DNA of 64,000 bases from Cordia subcordata. Its lineage: Eukaryota > Streptophyta > Magnoliopsida > Boraginales > Cordiaceae. The notes beneath the pieces are model-generated. The model searched no databases, was not told the DNA's origin, and saw nothing but the letters and a program-made list of their open reading frames with translations. The stretch covers positions 5,810,501 to 5,874,500 of the forward strand of contig JAPTOF010000001.1 of the NCBI GenBank assembly GCA_028554755.1. The letters run 5' to 3'. Every line of letters starts with the position of its first letter. The stretch's first letter is position 1. Below are positions 11,211 through 24,709 of the stretch, piece after piece. The translations under genes and the position numbers were made by a program.

Positions 11211-12906
11211 ACAAAGATAGAGAAAAAAATTTTTAAAATAGAAAAAGAAAACAACAAATTTAATTGTAAGAATAAGATTATGACACTACAGAATCTTAGG
11301 CCAGTTACATATTTTTATCACGCTTGAAGTAAATGTAGAAGAATAAAATGATAATTTTTATTCTAATTATAATTTTAGGTATAACAAAATATTTGTTAAG
11401 TTTCCAATTACAACAATGATATTAGAATTTTTATATTTAATTTTTTAAGATAGCAAAAAATTTATTACACTTAAAATTTTGTTTAATATAAATTTAAAAA
11501 ATACATTTATTACATCTCAAAGTACAGCCTGCATTAGCTACAGTTTCAAGAGTAACAAATATTGGGCATGTTTTTAGATACAACAAACATTAGTCACACT
11601 TATAACTGTAATATCAAATTATTAGTTAAATCATTAATTTAAATCATAACTAATTAATTTTTGTTACACTTCTAAATGTAAGCAGGAGCTTAAATATGTG
11701 TAAATTACTCACTTGATTTTTTGTAGTGATAAGAACTTTTGCTTTTTATTATAATTTCTATCTTCTATTTTATTTTAAAAGTGTTTTTTTTTTAACTCAA
11801 CCCTTCATCTCATTGGATTTGAACCTAAGACCATATTCCTAGAAAAATATTCTTAACCACTTGAGCTACTTCTATTTTATTTCATAAGTTACTTGTTATA
11901 TTGTTGGTTATATAGAGATTGTTTTACTCATTTATTTTACAATAAAAGTTCGACGGGGTATATATTTTTAATTTTTTTATTGTTTGATTAATCAATGCCA
12001 AATAAATTTAGATGTTTATTCTAATTAATTCAAATTCATTTTCTAATTTAAAGTGAGATTCTGTGTATCCCTACTTCATATTCTAATGTCGAGCGAGATT
12101 TAGTGGTTTCTTCTTTAACTTTATAATTTTTTTCTTATTGTCTCAAAAGAATATCATCAAGTTTTTATAGATTTGTCACTCCTAGAGTTTAATAGTCATT
12201 TTTATGAAGCAAATATAGAGTAGCTTAATTGGGAGACATATATTTTAATATTTAATGTGAGAGATATATATTTTAACATTTGCTCTTGACTATTAATTGG
12301 AAACATATAATGTTGACATAAATTTCTGATTATGAATTCTTAAATGTGATACTAATTAGCGGTCTTGCTTAAAAATTCTTGAAGGCAAAGAAATCTAGTT
12401 TATCCATTAATTTACAAGCTTATTAACTTTAGGCTTTGTTGTAATTCACAGCTAAGAAGATCACATTTTCTATTATGAAAATTCCAAGAATCAATTATGC
12501 AAAATAATCAATGAGTTAGTAATGGATGGGTAATTTTTTGATAACACCAAAACAGCTAAACTAAAAAGTTGCTGGTTGCGGTGGCAGCAACCTCAACACG
12601 ATAAGGAGAACATAGTTTGAATTTCGGGAATTAAGTACATTTGTTGGTAGACTTTTCCTTCATTGTTTCGGTTCCGATAAAAATTAGTTTTAAGTTTAAT
12701 GTAATTTGAAAATATCCTAACTCAAAGTCAAAAAAATAAAAATAAAAAAATGAAAAACGGCTTATTTTATCACAAAAGTTTGATGGAATAACTAACAAGA
12801 ATACTAAGTCATATTTCGAAGCAGACCTACCAAACTAAGATCAAGTAACAAAAGTAAAGGGTAGCTCTTCCATCTATTTAACATCGGTCCATTAAAAAAA
12901 AAAAAA
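11211..12906. other. Intergenic with two SINE-like remnants
   Basis: At about 11,790-11,868 the minus strand reads tagctcaagtggttaaga then ggttcaaatcc, a box A/box B pair typical of tRNA-derived SINEs. At about 12,555-12,735 a second SINE-like stretch matches that at about 4480-4640. The rest is AT-rich and without coding signal. Confidence 0.45.
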
Positions 12907-13637
12907 GGTAAAATACACCAAACCCCCTTGTGGTCTATTGTAAGTGCACAATACCCCCTATGGTTCCAAAAGTCTCACAACAACCTTCTCTGGTGAGTGA
13001 AATTCCATGAGACCCCCTTTACTGTCTATATTTTTTTAATGGTGTTAAAATTTATAATAAAAAATACATTAATAACCTTAACAAGATCATTTCAACCCCC
13101 AACTGAAAGAAAACAAAATTTAAAATGAAATAAAATTATAAAACTATTGTTATACTCAAGGTTGAAAAACCGGGATCATTAGTAAACTATTCTACATGGA
13201 CTTCATCAATCTTTGCTCAAAATTATTATTTTAAAAAGAATTTTTTTTTTCAGGCCACTTAAAAAACCATATTAGATCATTTAAAAGAACTTCCAAATGT
13301 TGACACTCTATTTTAAGCATCTATGATGTGGGTGATTAAAAAATAAGAGCTAAAATTAATTTAGAGATTTTTATTTTGTGTAAGCTTCACGTTAAAGAGA
13401 GATATGCACGTATTGGGTGTTTCAGAAATTTTGTTTTTGTTAATTGTTATATATGAGTCTGACCAAAAAAAAAAATTAAACAAAGACTGGGGTAAAGTTA
13501 TTGATGATTTTTTACCATAAATTTTAATACTGTTAAAAGATCTTTCTCATCATAGGGGATTGTTGTAGAACTTTTTGAACCATAGGAGAGTGTTGTGCAC
13601 TTATGGTAAGACACAGGGGGTCTGGTGCATTTTACCC
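12907..13637. mobile_element. Non-autonomous DNA transposon (MITE) with terminal inverted repeats of about 75 bp
   Basis: The left end begins ggtaaaatacacc and the right end finishes ggtgcattttaccc. The inverted match continues for about 75 bp with scattered differences, including an aagtgcacaa segment on both sides. The interior encodes nothing. A-rich sequence on both sides could be the target-site duplication, but homopolymers make it impossible to define. Confidence 0.8.
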
Positions 13638-13647
13638 AAAAAAATTA

Positions 13648-13893
13648 TTATAAGTTCAGAATAAAAATTTGTAGATCTAGAACAAAAATTTATAAAATTT
13701 TTTAGAAAAATTTTTAACATCAGTCTATAAAAGAATTTGTAAATCTAAAACAAAAATTTATCGATCCATAAAATAATTTATAGGTTTAAAACAAAATTCA
13801 TAAAGATACAAATTTTTTTAAAAAGACCTATAAATTTTTGTTATAGTCTTACAAATTTTTGTTTTAGATCTATAAATTTTTTCATGAACTGAT
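13648..13893. repeat. AT-rich foldback repeat
   Basis: Copies of acaaaaatttat/ataaatttttgt are arranged in opposite orientations around a centre near 13,780. The outer parts share tagatct- and acatcag-type segments. It lies directly beside the preceding MITE and is non-coding. Confidence 0.5.
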
Positions 13894-15254
13894 GTTAGTC
13901 ATATGGATGAAAGTGTAATCTAAAAGTAATACCGAAAATCACATCATCAAATGATAGAAGCTTATGCATCAAATAACGCAAGCAAAACCAATCAGATCAA
14001 AATTCACATCATCAAATAATATAAGTTTATACGGCTTAGGAAAGATGTTATGTCTTTTTCACCTTTGTTACAAGGATTCCACGTAACTTATATATTATAT
14101 AATTAATATAACGCTATTATGCTTTTCTCAGTCAGTTGAGTAGTTTCGTCTTTTCATTAACTGATCAATTTGTTTACTGACATCTTTGCCTTCATGATTT
14201 GCCATGATTAATTATTATATAACTTGTGCTTACACCAAAAAACACACAATTAGCCACTAATTAACAGAGCAAATTAACTTCACTAAGTTTGTCACTATAT
14301 AGTTAAGTAGTGATAATTAAGGACCATAAAATCTCATACGTTCTTTGATCTGAGGAATATCATCACATATAATTAGTCCATTATTTTCATATGATTAATT
14401 TAACGTAATCAACAAAGACTAATTAAAGGACCAATCGAAGGGTGTAAAGGGTTTGGATTAAAGGAGAGTGTGGCAATAATTTAGACAAATAAGAGATAGA
14501 AAACTCAAAAGCACACAAAGTTTTTCTTCTCTATTTTATTTTCAAAAGAAACAATAGATAAAAATAAAAGGAGGGTGGAAATCTAAACCGCATAAAATAA
14601 TGGAGTAGATAATGAAGTTGGTAGGGACAGCCCATATTCCACCACAATGTTTTTTTTTTTTTTTTTGTCTGCACCCCAATGATCTTACTCAACTGCAATA
14701 TGCTTATATGCATGTGCGAACGTCATACTTTTTTCTTTGTTTTTCTTTCTTTTTTTTTTTTGGTTAAACCTTTTGGTCAGTTGTAAACATCACAATGAAA
14801 GCATAAAATATTGACACCATTATACCCCCACGTGAAACTAGGAGTGCGTGCCACGTGTCGACTTCCCAACTGCATGTCTACATTATACAAAGACTCTTTC
14901 CTTCGTTTTTTTTTTTTAAAGAAATTAATGATCGAACCATTGTATATATGGACTCATGAAGGACTGATGCTTATCCATTATCACCTTAAAATCTGATAAT
15001 CGTTTTCTATTTCTGTTCTTAAAAAACCAACGAGTGTGAATCCATTCATCAACTTTAAATTTAAGCAAATTAAAGTTGTGTGTCTCTCACACTGATTAGT
15101 TATAATTTTAACATATTTTGAGTTACATTACTTAATACCAATTGATCTTAACATGAGTTTCTTTCTATATTTTCAGTATATTATTTGGACCAAGTTCTTG
15201 AACCTTGAAATCAATATATCATATTGGAAATCTTTTTTTTTCTTTTTTTTGTCA
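13894..15254. other. Intergenic, no gene seen
   Basis: AT-rich sequence with several T-homopolymers (14,649-14,666 and 14,748-14,761). No exon, RNA gene or structured repeat stands out. Confidence 0.5.
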
Positions 15255-15475
15255 CAAGAGAAATCCAGCTGGCAAAGTCTGATCACTAGTAAACCCGGTG
15301 AAGCCCGACCACTAACTGGCAAACCTCGAGTGCATAGCACGTTCTCTATACTGTGTACTAGTTAAGTTGAAAACACTCAACCTAAGGTAATAAACTGGAT
15401 TTGAACTTGGGTCACGAATTATATTTGTCTCTAACTTTTATTGTTGAGATATCCCTGAAAGACATCATATTAGGA
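15255..15475. repeat. Dispersed repeat, related to 47,484-47,703
   Basis: Shared segments in the same order include a gagtgca-/cacgt block, an agttaag block, ctggatttgaact or ttggatttgaact, and a terminal -ttatatttgtct/ctaa-tttttattgtt-gaga block. It is probably an old SINE-like element. Confidence 0.55.
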
Positions 15476-18400
15476 ATCTTGAAATACAACCCCCTCTAAG
15501 GCTCGAGATTTTTTTTTTCTTTTGTCAGAAATAGGGTTCATTTGTTAAATAAGCATATCAGACAACCTCCACATGGCTCGAGATGTTGAAGATATAAAAG
15601 ATTGACGTTATTGCTTCCGTAAAGGTAATAAATAAATAAATTAACCAATTTTTGCCATGATCTGATAAATTTAATGCAAAAATCCACCTTCAGAAACATT
15701 AATTAGCACCAATGAGAGAAAATGCATTAATGAAATCAAAACAAAGAAAATGATCAGAATCAACATATAAATAATTAATTGGGGTTAATTATTTAATGTT
15801 CTTAATTTTGTGTTTGGTTAGACATTAAAAAAAACACGAAAAGACATTAACTCTTTGCCTTTTCAATAATTTCCTTTTTATTTGTACTTAAATATTTTAC
15901 ACTGAAAAACTTACATGAATAATATTAAAAATTTATGAATGCAATAATTAAATGTTACAAGATATATTTATATTTTATCTTCACATATACCGTAAAATCT
16001 ATATAGTTTTCTATATTCTATGTTAAGAGTTAAGTCTGAATTCAAGCTCTTAATTAAAATTTTTCTGATTCAATTTCTCCTACAAAAATTAAGTGAAAAA
16101 CTTCCAATTTCTTTCTAGAAATTATGGCAACTATATATTCTTTTATTTTACCCATTATGTGTGGATTGTTGTGCAATTACGGTTATTGAAAAGAGAGAAT
16201 ATAAATTAAAAAATTTTACATTCATTAAAAAATATATATTATGATTTAATAAATTTTCAAATTCAGTTTAACAAATTATATAACACAATTTTCTAATCAT
16301 AAATAACAAAAATTGAACGAATATAACCTCTACTATATAATATTTAACAATTACATTACACACGTGCATGGCATAGATACTCATATATTCCTGGAAATAT
16401 TGCTTTCGGGGGTGTGTCTGTGTTGTCGAGGTTGGTTTGGGGGGGCGTTGTTGTGGGGCGGCTAAGCGAAGGCTGTATAACAATTAGTGAGATTAATTTG
16501 CATAAAGTTCATGAGGGAAATTAATTAATAATTAATGGTTAGATTCCTGCGTAAAAAGTCACCTGATTTTTCTAAGAAAAACGAATAAAAAGGAGAATTT
16601 GGCGTGATAAGATAAACATTCCGGATTGATAACGAATTATTGGACCCTGTAGTATCGAATGCCATATATAAGGATTCTTCGAGTTTAAAGTTGACCTATT
16701 TGAGGTTGATAAATTTGAGAGGAGAATGAACCCATGTATTTGAGAGAATATCAAGAATCTTTCTAGAATTTGCCGTCGGCTTATTAGTTAGAAGTTTAAG
16801 ATTTATTATATATCAAGTTCTAGCCATGAATTCATGAAATGCAAGTAAAATAGGTTTAAAATATAATTATTTTGGCATGGGAAATGCATTAATCAATGAC
16901 CCTAAAACCTACTTCCTTTTTTACAAAGTCAACAAGCCTACCCGGCCACGACATGTTATTCATATTGATTGAGTTGGAGAGACTTTTGCTTCTTTGTGAC
17001 CTTTGAAAATGTGATCAAGCTAGTATCTTTTTGTCATGGTTCATTTTTAAGGAACTAATTATGACAATTTGTGTGGGTTAATCTAGAATGACAAATAATT
17101 CCCATGTTCATCTAATTGGTTGTGTATGTCATTTTATTAATTCGTAATTTTCTCAAATAAAAAAGTTTCATGGGTATGTAAAATTCCGAATTAATATACA
17201 ATATGTTTCAAATCAATTTAATTAAAACCATCCATAAGTTTAGAAAATATCGGTTATATTTATGATGAAGAAAGCATAAGCAATAAATTTCACTTTAATT
17301 TTAAACATACAGTAGAAATGGTTAAATTTGATTCTTAGCTAGTGATATAAACAAAAGTAAAGGAAAAAGTTTATGGGTATAATGTAAGTTTTGGCCTATA
17401 TTTTAATTGGTATTTAAGGGATATGAGCCTTAGGAGTTCTAGATCTACCACATTTGTATATGACAATCCTATCTTACTAGTTATCCTGTCATATGTCTAA
17501 TCTTTCCATGTTTGTACTTTTGCAATATTCGTATTGTTGCCAAATTTGTAGTCTCTTTGTCATATACATTGGTGTTTAATCTATTATTTTTGAGTGGGCA
17601 CAAAGAGAGATAGGTAAGATAGAGGCAGAGAGCCATTAGAATTCAAGGCGAAAGTTCATCTTGTAGTCATATATCAAGGTTGCTTTAATAAAAAGATTCA
17701 TTTTTGCCCTAGGCATAAGCCAAACAACATAAACTGTGTCTTGAATTTCTTGTATGTCATCTCGCTTACTCCATTTTTCCCAACACATAAATAACAAAGA
17801 AACAAAAACCCATAAATACATATATTTTTGTTTTAATATATAAGCTCCAACTCAACTTGTAGCTCTAGTTGGTCCAAATAATTATTGCAAAGATTTCAAA
17901 AATTAAAAATAAAGAGATAATAGATAGTAAAATTTTCTATTATAATTGGCAATAACGAATCTAATTGCACAAATAATATCATTTTAATTAGTTACTCCTA
18001 CTGATTTTTGCTATGGTCAAATTGGTGCTTCTAACAGATGCCATGGGGAATTAATTAAAGAGAGAACCCTATCAAGATGGAACTAGAGATAAAAGATCTC
18101 ATCAGAGGCAAGAGGAATATGAAGAAATATATACATGTCAAAATGTTGTAAAGACACACCAAGTTGAAAAAGAAGGTGCATCTGTGAATTAATAAGCAAG
18201 TTGAAAAAAATTAAAATCACGAGCATTAATTTATATTATCCAAAAAGATATTCCACCACAAGTTCTTACATAGAGGTAAACCATGATCTCGCTTGTCATG
18301 TTCAATCACAGATTTTTTGGTTTTCATTTTGACCATTTATTAATCATCGTTAATTTTTAATCATTACTAGAATGACTAGCATAAGTACTGACCAATAATA

Positions 18401-21109
18401 TGGTAAAAAATAATTGATTCGTACCATAAGTGAGACATATGTCTAGTACACTTAATTAATACAGAATTTTGCTAATCGGTGAAAAGGGTTAGGTTTTCTT
18501 GTATGTTAAAATTACTTTTTACTATTTTTCAGAAACGAAACGTAATACCACTTTAGAGTGAGGGGACAAATGTTTTACAGAGGGAATCATGAGAGAATTT
18601 TAATAATCTAAAATTATAGAGAAATTCAATTTGTTTTACCCTTTTTCCAATGTTAACATAGCTGAATATGAATGAGATATCGCCCAAGAAAATGAGTATT
18701 TATCAAATAGAAATGGTAGAAATTATTTCTTTTTTTTTCATATATTTATCATTTTTTATGTGTATACTTAATTGATGTATCAAAAAAATCATTAAATCGA
18801 TATACCAACTGTATATATAATGAATAAATGAATGAAAAAGGACCGCGATAGCCCAAAAAAGTAAAAATCAAAATGCGCACCATATAGCCAAAACTTGAAT
18901 GCACAAAAAGGTCTGGCTCCACCATGAACCATAGTTTCTGCCTCAGTGCTCTGCGAAATATATATATGTGTGTGTGTGTGGACAAGAATTTGAATCAGAT
19001 TGATGGCTTCTTTCCTTTAATCATGTCTGAAATGTAAAAAATACATGAAAAAGATAGCCAAAAAAGAGGGGATTGAGAGAATATCAAAATGAGGAGAATT
19101 TATTTTACTAATTAGCATCCAATCTAACTTCACCCCCACCTTTTTAAAATTTTTATTTCTTAATGAAATATTAAAGAAATTCAAACATGCAACGACACAT
19201 ATGGTCAGATCAGATTTCGGAGATTCGAATGTTGAAAACTAGAGTCTCTTTCTTTCCTTTTTTCCACTTTTAAAAAGAAACAGGACCTAAGATGGAATAC
19301 AAGAATATAATCACTAAGCTTTACAAGGAAAGAAAACCGCTGCTTTAGGGAATGTATATGCTCATCGCAAAATCTCATTTACAAAATTATTACGTTTACG
19401 TGTAAAATTCAAGAGCTCTGAATTGTCTATGTATGCATATAATATTATGATGTTGTGATGAACTCTTTATTCGCTACTTTAACCATTCTTCTTTTTAATC
19501 TTTTCTCATTTACGAGGACGCAAGCTAAAGACCAATTAATTCCCGTCTCTCACCATTTTTTTTCCTTCTCGAGCCAACAGCATGGCTAGCTTAGGGATCC
19601 TAGGACAACTAACGTGGATTAGTATAATTAATGATATGATTGCCTAACAAGTGGTACGATGAATAATTTATCAATTAATTTGTACACTTATTTACTTTCC
19701 TATATTCGTTAACTTAGAACTCCGGTCGGATAATCCACGTATTTCTGCATATTGTTCAATGCTCATAGCTAGGATTTGGAGAGGCACAAATTCTCTGAGC
19801 GCACGTAATAGAACATCGACCTATAATCTTTGGTTGAAAAGTCAAAGGTGCATCTTTTTACAAGCTTTGCATCATCAAATTTGAATAGAAGTCCGAAACG
19901 AATATCGTGTTGTTCTTCTTGTCAGAATCTTTAATTTACATCGATGGATCATGGCATATAAGTAGTACCACTTTATGCAGTTTTTAATACTGTTTGATTA
20001 TTGTATTTGTAGATAACTTATTCCCGCATAATTTTCATAACCAACTTTATCAGTAACGAGAATTCAAAGAATAGTTTGAAGTAGTTAAACCAATTCTCTT
20101 AATAATAATGACATAAGTTTAAACCTCGTCACATAAGTGGGAGGAAAAAAAAAAGAAAAAAGAAAACTTCATGAGTAAATAGAGCCCTGGTCACAGTAAA
20201 AACATTCTTAAACTAGAGGATTTCATTTTTCATCATTTTACTGTTTCTGTTAAAGTTTCCAGAAGTGACCTGAATACAAGCGAATCCACTATTAGACTAA
20301 CTATAACAGCCTCACACTTAAAATAGCCTGATTTTCTTCTCTATATTTTAAACTACCTTTGATTGTATAACGCTCTAAAACAATATCAAGATATTTTAAT
20401 TGTCACAGACCTATTCTCTAGTGGATAGACAGTGCTATATAAAATAAGCTTATATGTCCAATTATGATGCACGGTCGTGTATAATTTCACAAAATGTGGC
20501 ATCCAATTTCCTCATCAGAATCTCAGAATTTGATATCTTTCTTTTATAACTTTTCAACGATACGTCTCCGAAACTCGAAAGTCATTTCTAACGCACATTT
20601 GTCTACTTTTCTAGCTCCCTTATTCTTCTCATATTTCCAAATACTTTTATCAAAAACATTTGACACGTTCAGATTATATGTATTTGATAATTACCATCTG
20701 GTTACTTTTTGGCTTTCAACTGTGAGTTGCTTATACTTCCTGGAAATTCACTATCAACTCAACCAAGAAGTTAAAATCTGTCTGTCTTCTCTGCTTGACT
20801 GATCTAGCCATAACATTAAGCTCCTTTTTCTTTTTTTCCCCTTCTTTAGAAATTTGAAGATAATCGAAGAAATGATTGAAGTGAAAGGTGGGAAGCACTA
20901 TTATTGTCTATGAGAATGCAACACAAGATTTTCTGGTCTTTCCAATTTCCAGATGGAAACAAAAACTGGCCATATTATATAAACAAAAAAAAATGACTAA
21001 AATTGAAACATGGTCCAACCCATGAAGCCAAAAATCGATAAGCTGTAATCTATTGTCATATTTTTGTTTGCCTTGTTATGCTCCCACTTGCTTCAATCTC
21101 CATGAATTA
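15476..21109. other. Long intergenic region without recognised genes
   Basis: This is AT-rich DNA with abundant stop codons on both strands. The 102-codon open frame near 20,494-20,802 has no recognisable domain, and its DNA looks like repeat sequence. A short box-B-like stretch occurs near 20,110-20,150. No tRNA, rRNA or exon chain could be built. Confidence 0.5.
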
Positions 21110-21378
21110 TTAGATGAGTAATCCAAACTGCAGCAAGTTGTTTCTCAAGTCACAATATATAATAGCATGGCAAGCCTTTCTAAAAATGATTTTTGTTTCA
21201 GTGGCATGTCCCTCATCCCCCACTTGTGGTTGTTGGATTACGAGCCGCTGCACGATGAGGATCCGGATACTTGACATTATGAGGGAGATCCAAGTCCGCA
21301 TGATGAGTCATGCACTGTTGGTCGCAGTAACGCGATCTGCAAAAGGCACGTACCGAAAGAACAAAGCATCAGAGGATG

Positions 21379-21414
<36 letters not shown>

Positions 21415-21719
21415 CTAATGATAAAGAGAAAAAGGACTAAGAATGAGATTAGTTAAATTATTAAGTAAGATTAGTGTTGGAATCCATTTCAGAAGAAAAG
21501 TGGGAACCCACCCCGTGTGGCTGCAAGGCCTACATCATAGAGCTTTTAACAAGAGAGAGATACCCTGGTTTCTGTTGTCTCCGTTTATATATTTGTATGT
21601 TCCTCAGTTCACTTTGGGAAGCCAAGTGAAAAAAGAAGCCCTTTAACTTCTCCTCTCCCGTCACTACCAACAAATCTCGTGCCTATATACAGCAGTATCA
21701 ACAGTCTTTTGACTTGGCC
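21110..21719 (+). promoter_or_regulatory. Upstream region and probable core promoter of the ABCG14-like gene
   Basis: This stretch contains a (GA)n tract at about 21,383-21,411, common in plant promoters and leaders, and a TATA-like tttatatattt at about 21,587, roughly 130 bp before the start codon. A pyrimidine-rich leader (cttctcctctcccg) precedes the ATG. The transcription start is not determined. Confidence 0.35.
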
Positions 21720-24709
21720 ATGCCTCTCAATTCTGTTGTGCCGAAACCAGAAAACTGTGGCACTGAACTCATGGAAGGTCAGCAGAACTTATCGGAGCCT
21801 GGCGACGCCGCCTATTTCGCTTACCCCATGAAGAGCAATTCACAGTCTTTTCTCCAAATGACCCTTAACCCCATAACTTTAAAGGTACGTACCTTATGAC
21901 ACTCGTGAATATTAGGCTCTTGTCAGCATGCTGTGTGCGGATTTGCATACGGAGAATCAACGGATGAGAGTTGAACTTTTCCATTGGCAAGAAAGTGGCA
22001 CACTGTATACCAGATTATACTATACATATGAGAAAGTGTTTAGGATTAAGAATTTAAGAAACACCATAATCTCTTCTTCCCATCTGATTTTTTCATATTT
22101 CTGTTGCAGTTTGAAGAAGTAGTCTACAAGATTAAGTATGTAATCGGAGGAATGTGTTGTGGAGGAGCATCAAGCACCAAAGAGAAGACAATACTAAATG
22201 GAATAACAGGCATGGTGTGTCCAGGAGAGATACTAGCGATGTTAGGTCCATCAGGCAGTGGAAAAACCACACTCCTAACGGCCCTGGGAGGCCGTCTTTC
22301 TGGGAAGTTATCAGGAAAGATCACCTACAACGGCCAGCCATTTTCAGGTTCCATAAAGCGTCAAACTGGATTTGTTGCACAGGATGATGTCTTATATCCA
22401 CATCTTACTGTATTCGAGACACTCATGTTCACTGCACTACTAAGATTACCTCAGAGCTGGAGTAGGGAAGAGAAAGAGCAGCACGTGGAGCATATTATTG
22501 CAGAGCTGGGATTAACCAAGTGCAGAAATAGTATGATAGGAGGCCCGCTGTTCAGAGGAATATCAGGTGGAGAGAAAAAGAGAGTCAGCATAGGCCAAGA
22601 AATGCTAATCAACCCGAGTTTATTATTACTAGATGAGCCCACCTCTGGTCTGGACTCAACCACAGCTCAAAGAATCCTGAACACATTGAAACGGCTTGCT
22701 AGTGGGGGTCGGACTGTGGTTACGACAATCCACCAACCTTCTAGCCGGCTGTACCACATGTTCAATAAGGTGATTCTACTCTCTGAAGGATGCCCAATTT
22801 ACTATGGTCCTGCATCAACAGCCTTGGAGTATTTCTCTTCAATTGGTTTTTCTACGTCAATCACTGTCAATCCTGCTGATCTCTTGCTCGATCTTGCTAA
22901 TGGTAAGAACTTCTGCTTTTTACCGGAAAAGGTTTTCCTCTGAGTTTCACTTTTAAGAGATTTGGAGCTACAAGTTCCAAGATCTCATCATTTCTTCCGT
23001 TCCTACATTCTTCTGACAATATGAGAAAGAGAAACACCACTTCGCATACTGAAATTGGTGGTTGTAGGTGTAGTCTGATTTGAGCACATCAAAGTGAGAC
23101 CCTCCCCAAGATTGCCCCATTTCAGTTTCACAAGATTCAGTCATTTTCTTTTTGAAATAAACGCAAAACAAGCAAACAACACCTTTCCAAACATTTGGAC
23201 TATAAGGACATATACACTTATACACATACACAAATGGCTGTGTGTATACATACTGGCATACACATATATACAGTCTTGAACATTATGACATACAGAATTT
23301 TGTAAAGCAATGAATGTTTTGAAACAATTGAAGTAGTGAAAATCATTATCACCTCAATAATTTCAGGAATTGGCCCTGATTCCAAGCATGCCATAGAGCA
23401 AGGAGAAAATACAGAACAAGAACGAAAAGCTGTGAGAGAAGCTCTCGTGTCTGCATATGACAAGAACATAGCTACAAGGTTGAAAGCTGAACTATGCATT
23501 TTGGATGTCAATAGCTACAACCAGATGAAGGAGGGCTCCAAGAGTAAGTCCCCTTTCCACCATTAACTATTCAAAGGACAAATGCAGATAATTCCTCATA
23601 TTCTTATGCCACAAGACAACCATATCGTCCAGTATTGGCCTTAACTCTGGTTTCAATCATGCAGAAAGGGATGTGAAATCAGAGCAATGGTGCACTAGCT
23701 GGTGGCACCAGTTTAAAGTGCTGCTTATGAGGGGGCTGAGGGAGCGCCGATATGAATCATTTAACAGGTTGAGGATCTTCCAAGTCATAAGTGTTGCACT
23801 ACTTGGTGGACTTCTTTGGTGGCACACTCCAACATCCCACATTGGAGATAGAGTAAGAACTTCACAGAATATGGAAAAATATAAGTAAGAGAAAGTAATA
23901 GCATACCAATGGGCAGACCAAGGCCCTAAGAATTCATTGCAGCAAAACTACTTACCCTAGTAGTTAATTGACAGCTTATTTACTACTTAGCGTAGTAATC
24001 AACAAATGCACTACTTCTACATGCATAATGCCCATGAATACCAACACTGGTTTTCTTTGTGCAGGTTGCCATGTTATTCTTTTTCTCTGTTTTCTGGGGA
24101 TTCTATCCACTGTACAATGCTGTTTTCACTTTTCCCCAAGAAAGAAGAATGCTAATCAAGGAGCGAACATCTGGGATGTACCACCTTTCATCCTATTTTC
24201 TAGCAAAGACAATAGGAGATCTGCCATTGGAGCTTGCACTGCCAACAGCATTTACCTTCATCATCTACTGGATGGGTGGGCTCAAAGCTGACCCTATCAC
24301 CTTCATCCTCTCCCTTCTTGTAGTTCTCTTTAGTGTCCTTGTTTCCCAGAGTCTTGGGTTGGCTTTCGGTGCTTTACTCATGGACGTAAAGCAAGGCACT
24401 ACTTTAGCATCTGTTACAACTCTTGTCTTCCTCATTGCTGGAGGATACTATATTCAACAGATCCCCCCTTTCATAGTCTGGTTAAAGTATTTGAGCTTCA
24501 GCTATTACTGCTACAAGCTTCTTGTTGGGGTCCAGTATGACGAGAATGAATACTATGAGTGCTCAAAGGGAATCTATTGCAAAGTAACGGATTTTCCTGC
24601 AATCAAATCAGTAGGTCTAGACCATATATGGATGGATGTGTGCGCAATGGCCCTGATGTTGGTGGGCTATCGGCTTCTTGCTTATCTAGCATTGCACAGG
24701 GTGAGATGA
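21720..24709 (+). CDS. ABCG14: Half-size ABC transporter, subfamily G, ABCG14-like (probable cytokinin exporter)
   Basis: Five exons: 21720-21884, 22110-22902, 23367-23543, 23665-23852 and 24065-24709, all GT-AG, joining to 655 residues (Arabidopsis ABCG14 is about 650). The N-terminal nucleotide-binding domain shows Walker [10 protein letters not shown] (residues 101-109), signature ISGGEKKR (206-213), Walker B LLLLDEP (226-232), D-loop SGLD and switch histidine in TTIHQP (H263). The C-terminal half has the ABC2-type membrane domain with about six hydrophobic helices and ends in ALHRVR. As a half transporter it must dimerise, and it should sit in the plasma membrane. Arabidopsis ABCG14 loads cytokinins for root-to-shoot transport; sharing of that role is inferred from near-identical conserved blocks and the matching N-terminus (start [11 protein letters not shown]). 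The ATG at 21,720 is preferred over an upstream in-frame TTG. No break or missing motif is seen. Confidence 0.93.

Noticed and set aside
20494..20802. 102-codon plus-strand open frame
   Set aside because: It has no domain, low-complexity hydrophobic composition and repeat-like DNA. No introns or neighbouring exons support it.
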